Positions 7,049-9,893 of a DNA stretch of 9,893 nt are shown in pieces. Below the pieces are notes generated by a model. That model worked only from the letters and a program-made list of their open reading frames with translations, ran no database searches and had not been told where the DNA came from. The number at the start of each line of letters is the position of its first letter. The first letter of the stretch is position 1. Both the position numbers and the translations under genes were made by a program. The stretch comes from Gemmatimonadales bacterium (GTDB taxonomy: Bacteria > Gemmatimonadota > Gemmatimonadetes > Gemmatimonadales > GWC2-71-9), in the NCBI GenBank assembly GCA_013813145.1, contig JACCSE010000312.1:1-9893 (forward strand). The letters are read 5' to 3'.

Positions 7049-7070
7049 AGGTAATCGAGGTTATATTACC
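7049..7070. promoter_or_regulatory. AT-rich island between divergent genes
   Basis: GGTTATATTACC, an imperfect palindrome, stands out in a GC-rich surrounding. It sits between the methyltransferase start (7041, minus) and the flavoprotein start (7112, plus). TATATT on plus and TAATAT on minus could serve as -10 elements for divergent promoters, but I find no convincing -35 at 16-18 bases for either direction. Confidence 0.35.
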
Positions 7071-7097
7071 GCCGCTTCGCCGCCCTCCCCGCGTCTC

Positions 7098-7102
7098 AGG
7101 AG
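7098..7102 (+). promoter_or_regulatory. Shine-Dalgarno AGGAG that decides a GTG start
   Basis: AGGAG is separated by nine bases from the GTG at 7112. This supports the GTG over the next in-frame ATG (7202), which would leave almost nothing before the FAD-binding GAGPAG motif. Confidence 0.7.
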
Positions 7103-7111
7103 CCTCCAGTC

Positions 7112-8767
7112 GTGCCGAGCATCCTGCCCTCCCGGTACCAGCCCGCCCTCCCCCTCGATCGGCTCATCCTCCGCGACCCGCCCGGCGCGGAGGCGATCGA
7201 GATGGACGTGCTCGTGGTGGGCGCGGGGCCGGCCGGGCTTGCGTGCGCGATCGAGCTCGCCCGCCTGGCCAAGCGCGATGGGGAATCAGGGGGCGATGCG
7301 CCGGAGCTCAACATCGCCGTGCTGGAAAAGGCCGGGAGCCTCGGCGAGCACAGTCTCTCGGGCGCGGTGGTGAACCCGCTGGCATTCCACGAGCTGTTCC
7401 CCGAGCTGGGACCCGCCGACTTTCCCTTCCGGCAGCCGGTACCGGGCGAGGCGGTGTACTTCCTCACCGAGGGCCGAGCCCAGCGGATCCCGACGCCGCC
7501 CACCATGCACAACGCGGGCTACTACACCGCGTCCATCTGCGAAATCGTTCGCTGGCTGGGGGAGCGGGCCGAGGAGCTCGGGGTGAACCTGTTCGCCGGC
7601 TTTCCGGTCGACTCCCTCCTGGTGGAAGGCGACGCGGTCCGCGGTGTCCGCACCACGCCGTCGGGGCTCGGTCGCGGGGGCGAGCGGACCTCCGACTATG
7701 CCGAGCCGACCGATCTCACCGGGCGGATCACCGTCGTGGCCGAGGGGACCCGTGGGCCGCTGGGCCAGGCATACCGCGAATGGCAGCGGATCCGGTCGCC
7801 CAATCCGCAGTTGTTCGCGCTCGGCGTGAAGGAAGTCTGGGAGACCAGGCGCACGCTCGATTCGGTCGTGCACACCCTCGGCTGGCCGCTCCCGAACGAT
7901 GCCTTCGGCGGGAGCTTCATGTACCCGCTGGGCCCCCATCAGGTCGCGCTGGGGCTGGTCGTCGGACTCGACTATCACGACGCGAGCCTCGACGTGCACG
8001 AGCTCCTTCAGCGGATGAAACTGCATCCCCTGTTCCGCCAGTATCTCGAGGGAGGCCAGCTCCTGGAGTGGGGCGCCAAGACCATTCCGGAAGGCGGATA
8101 CCACGCCCTCGCCGCCCGATACAGCGGCGACGGTATTCTGATGGCAGGGGACACGGCCGGCTTCGTGGATGTGCCGTCGCTCAAAGGAATTCACTACGCG
8201 ATGCACTCCGGAATGCTGGCGGCGCGTGCGGCCTTCGCCGCCCTCAAGCGCGGCGACGTCTCGGCCGCCGGTCTCGTCGCTTACGACCGTGCGGTAAATG
8301 AGAGCTACATCGCCGCGGACCTTCACCGCACCCGGAATATGCGGCTCGCATTCAAGGATGGGCTCTACGTCGGCGGGCTCAAGGCCGGATTGATGACCCT
8401 CACCGGCGGGCGCTTTCCCGCTGGGAAGATCGACATGGCCGAGGACGCGGCCACCCCGCGCCGGACCACCGAGGGGCGCCGGCTCACCCCCGACGGAACC
8501 CTCACCTTCGGCAAACTGGACGCCGTCTTCAAGTCAGGGAACGCTACCCGCGACACGATTCCGTCGCATCTATTGGTGGGCAAGGACATTCCGCCTGAAG
8601 TGGCCGACTTCTACGCCCACGTCTGCCCGGCCGGCGTGTACGAGCGGGTGGGAGACGAGCTGCGGGTGAACCCGCCCAACTGCGTGGACTGCAAGGCGAC
8701 CGACGTGCTGGGGCCGCGCTGGACGGCGCGGGAGGGAGGGAGCGGGCCCAAGTACCGGCTGATGTAA
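7112..8767 (+). CDS. Electron transfer flavoprotein-ubiquinone oxidoreductase-like flavoprotein
   Basis: A 551-residue flavoprotein of the ETF-QO/FixC family, which passes electrons from electron transfer flavoprotein (from fatty-acid and amino-acid oxidation) to membrane quinone. Features: an N-terminal FAD dinucleotide fold (DVLVVGAGPAGLACAIELA, 32-50), Glu72 after the second strand, the family motif HSLSGAVVNPLAF (80-92), the second FAD motif ILMAGDTAGFVDVPSLKGIH (342-361), and a C-terminal ferredoxin-like segment with CPAGVYE (Cys505) and NCVDCKATD (Cys524, Cys527). Length and order match the family. The oddity is Thr530 where well-known ETF-QOs have the fourth Cys of CxxCxxC (CKTCD), so only three cluster cysteines remain. 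This may be a lineage variant with an altered cluster. GTG start with AGGAG nine bases upstream. No ETF subunit genes lie in the window. The regulator-like gene starts five bases downstream in annotation terms. Confidence 0.9.
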   Translation: MPSILPSRYQPALPLDRLILRDPPGAEAIEMDVLVVGAGPAGLACAIELARLAKRDGESGGDAPELNIAVLEKAGSLGEHSLSGAVVNPLAFHELFPELGPADFPFRQPVPGEAVYFLTEGRAQRIPTPPTMHNAGYYTASICEIVRWLGERAEELGVNLFAGFPVDSLLVEGDAVRGVRTTPSGLGRGGERTSDYAEPTDLTGRITVVAEGTRGPLGQAYREWQRIRSPNPQLFALGVKEVWETRRTLDSVVHTLGWPLPNDAFGGSFMYPLGPHQVALGLVVGLDYHDASLDVHELLQRMKLHPLFRQYLEGGQLLEWGAKTIPEGGYHALAARYSGDGILMAGDTAGFVDVPSLKGIHYAMHSGMLAARAAFAALKRGDVSAAGLVAYDRAVNESYIAADLHRTRNMRLAFKDGLYVGGLKAGLMTLTGGRFPAGKIDMAEDAATPRRTTEGRRLTPDGTLTFGKLDAVFKSGNATRDTIPSHLLVGKDIPPEVADFYAHVCPAGVYERVGDELRVNPPNCVDCKATDVLGPRWTAREGGSGPKYRLM

Positions 8768-8772
8768 TCGCA

Positions 8773-9582
8773 GTGCCCGCAACGCCTCTCCACCTTCAAG
8801 GTCTTTGGCTTCGCTCGAAGCCGCCAGGCCGATCCGGCCCGCCATCGGGTCATCGGCTACCGGCGCTCCTCCATCATGCCGGGCTGCTCAACCACGCGGT
8901 CTCCGCCGACTGGATGGTCGAGGTGCTCATGCAGGGCCTCACCCACGGTATGGCGGCCCCGGCCATGGCCGACGGCCTGCAGCGCTGTCTGGAGACGCTT
9001 CGGCTCCATGCGGTGGTGGTGGAGTGCAACGCCGACCAGCTCCACTCCGTGCCGGCTGAGCTCCGCCGGGATTACGGCCTCGAGGTCACCGCCCTCGATG
9101 TCGCCGCCCTCGATCGCAACGGGCGGCCGCCGGGCGTGTTGCGCCGGGCGGACCTGTTGGTGACCACTCCGTTTCACAAGAAGCAGATCGAGCGTCTGGC
9201 CAAGGCGCTGGGAACGCCCGAAGTGGTCATCACGATGTGCACGGATCTGTTCGCCGAGGTGGGTCGGCTGCTGCCCTCGATGCCGGTCTACTTCGTCGTG
9301 GCGGACCCGCGGTTCGCCGCCAAGCTGCATCGGCTGTTCGCGGGGACGGCCGGGGCCGTCAACCTGCGGACGCTGGTCGTGGGGCAGGATGAGCTGGACG
9401 CCATCCCGGCGGGGGCGCCGACCTATCTCACCCAGCTCGCACGCGAGCGGGTGGGGGATACACCCCTGCGTCAGCGGATCCTGCCGGAAGCACGGGTCTT
9501 CTCGACCGAGTCGGCGCGCAGGCTCCTGTCCTTCATCGTCCGGGCAAACAGCGAGGCGCTGACCGCCAGGAAGCGGCGATAG
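8773..9582 (+). CDS. GntR-regulator effector-domain-like protein without a DNA-binding domain; possibly N-terminally truncated
   Basis: A 269-residue frame as written; the alternative start is ATG 8914 (residue 48). From about residue 44 on it looks genuine: alternating strand/helix segments with HAVVVECNADQL, RADLLVTTPFH, EVVITMCTDL, VYFVVADPRFAAKL and FSTESARRLLSFIVRAN. From recall this resembles the C-terminal effector region that follows the winged helix in some GntR-type regulators. No winged-helix or other DNA-binding sequence is present: the flavoprotein gene ends six bases before the GTG. The first ~37 codons also look non-coding (low third-position GC, Pro/Arg/Gly-rich). In that stretch the neighbouring frame, the same one as the flavoprotein gene, has the coding-like third positions instead. 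The gene may be a 5'-truncated regulator, a frameshifted remnant or a stand-alone ligand-binding protein. No Shine-Dalgarno is seen. Confidence covers the coding call from about 8890; the family name is weaker. Confidence 0.55.
   Translation: MPATPLHLQGLWLRSKPPGRSGPPSGHRLPALLHHAGLLNHAVSADWMVEVLMQGLTHGMAAPAMADGLQRCLETLRLHAVVVECNADQLHSVPAELRRDYGLEVTALDVAALDRNGRPPGVLRRADLLVTTPFHKKQIERLAKALGTPEVVITMCTDLFAEVGRLLPSMPVYFVVADPRFAAKLHRLFAGTAGAVNLRTLVVGQDELDAIPAGAPTYLTQLARERVGDTPLRQRILPEARVFSTESARRLLSFIVRANSEALTARKRR
8807..8822 (+). other. Small stem-loop after the flavoprotein gene
   Basis: GGCTTC-GCTC-GAAGCC gives a perfect 6-bp stem with a four-base loop, 40 bases past the flavoprotein stop and inside the doubtful 5' part of the next frame. 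No U-run follows. It supports the idea that this stretch is intergenic and not coding, but weakly. Confidence 0.25.
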
Positions 9583-9776
9583 AAGACACGGCCAGCAGGA
9601 TGACAGATGCGAGTGCAGTTTTTGGCGGACGCTTGGGCACCTCCTGCTCGAAATCGCGACGCTGTCGGCTTCCTGTGAATTGCGCGTTTCCCGCCGAATT
9701 CCCACCATTCACGCACCCTCGACCTTCTGCGCTCCGTCACGGATGGAGCCCTCTGCCCGAGTGAGCCCGGCGGGCG

Positions 9777-9844
9777 GCAGGTGGTGAGCGGTGAGCGCTC
9801 GAATTTCCCGCTCGCCGATCGCCGTCTGACCGCCCGCCACCTGC
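9777..9844 (+). promoter_or_regulatory. Long imperfect inverted repeat in the leader of the right-edge gene
   Basis: GCAGGTGGTGAGCGG (9777-9791) can pair with CCGCCCGCCACCTGC (9830-9844): 13 Watson-Crick pairs, one G-U pair and one mismatch. The 38-base loop region can itself form a smaller hairpin (GAGCG with CGCTC). The stem ends 18 bases before the GGAGG at 9863. It could be a structured 5' leader, an attenuator or a terminator for upstream transcription. The pairing is seen directly; regulation is inferred, and no known riboswitch class was recognised. Confidence 0.4.
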
Positions 9845-9862
9845 ATCCGGTCCCGTCAGTCT

Positions 9863-9867
9863 GGAGG
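9863..9867 (+). promoter_or_regulatory. Ribosome binding site GGAGG
   Basis: A GGAGG core lies five bases before the ATG at 9873, a good match in sequence and spacing. It is the main evidence that a gene begins at the right edge. Confidence 0.65.
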
Positions 9868-9872
9868 CAACG

Positions 9873-9893
9873 ATGCTCGACCATCGGACCCCG
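9873..9893 (+). CDS. Start of a gene cut by the window edge
   Basis: Seven codons (MLDHRTP) follow an ATG with a well-placed GGAGG. Nothing can be said about the product. The structured leader upstream suggests it may be regulated at the RNA level. Confidence 0.5.

Larger units (their letters stand above)
9583..9872 (+). other. Gene-free region before the right-edge gene
   Basis: About 290 bases without a frame I can support. It holds a T5 run near 9638 with no strong stem before it, so no convincing terminator, and then the long inverted repeat at 9777-9844 followed by a ribosome binding site. Minus-strand frames crossing this region and the preceding gene look like shadows. Confidence 0.45.

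Noticed and set aside
6745..8301. 518-residue plus-strand frame
   Set aside because: It spans the divergent promoter region and overlaps both the methyltransferase and the flavoprotein gene out of frame; it has no domain.
7286..8326. 346-residue minus-strand frame
   Set aside because: Antisense to the middle of the flavoprotein gene, whose motifs are clear on the plus strand.
9625..9645. Possible intrinsic terminator at the T5 run after the regulator-like gene
   Set aside because: Only a three-base stem (TGC-GCA) precedes the T run, too weak to count.
8857..9708. 283-residue minus-strand frame
   Set aside because: Antisense to the regulator-like gene, with His/Arg/Gln-rich mirror composition. 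The plus frame shows regular strand/helix patterning, though the uncertainty of that gene makes this rejection less absolute than the others.

Overview
The window is GC-rich throughout, with strong G/C preference at third codon positions, tightly packed genes on both strands and one GTG start preceded by a clear Shine-Dalgarno. The gene set (a large soluble hybrid sensor kinase, a beta-lactamase-fold lipoprotein, an ICMT-type membrane methyltransferase and an ETF-quinone oxidoreductase ending in a CKATDVLGPRW-type tail) and an intergenic CACGAAGG-type repeat suggest an environmental, aerobic, high-GC bacterium. Gemmatimonadota is my best guess. It rests on recall of similar proteins and not on a phylogenetic marker.

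Layout. Positions 3778 to 1 (minus) hold a very large hybrid histidine kinase that runs off the left edge. At least 1259 residues are visible: PAS-like, GAF, HisKA, HATPase, REC, PAS, PAS, a second HisKA and a second HATPase. Upstream on the same strand are a class I/II PLP aminotransferase (5209-3947) and, before it, a probable 34-residue peptide gene (5358-5254) with a good ribosome binding site. A perfect 8-bp hairpin separates the peptide gene from the aminotransferase gene. A divergent intergenic segment with a short CACGAAGG-type tandem repeat follows. Next comes a plus-strand lipoprotein of the class A beta-lactamase/DD-peptidase fold (5599-6540), which converges on a minus-strand ICMT/PEMT-like membrane methyltransferase (7041-6550). 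Divergent from that gene is an ETF-ubiquinone oxidoreductase-like flavoprotein (7112-8767). Close behind it is a protein resembling the effector domain of a GntR-type regulator but with no DNA-binding domain (8773-9582). The right edge holds a structured, gene-free leader and the first seven codons of another gene (from 9873).

How the genes fit together. No single pathway links all of them. The peptide gene and aminotransferase form one probable transcription unit, with the sensor kinase downstream behind its own candidate promoter. The flavoprotein and the regulator-like gene form a second unit. The parts most worth a second look are the two-kinase hybrid, the peptide/hairpin/aminotransferase unit, the missing fourth iron-sulfur cysteine in the ETF-QO-like protein, and the regulator fragment without a DNA-binding domain. 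I see no rRNA, tRNA, CRISPR array, insertion sequence or phage gene.
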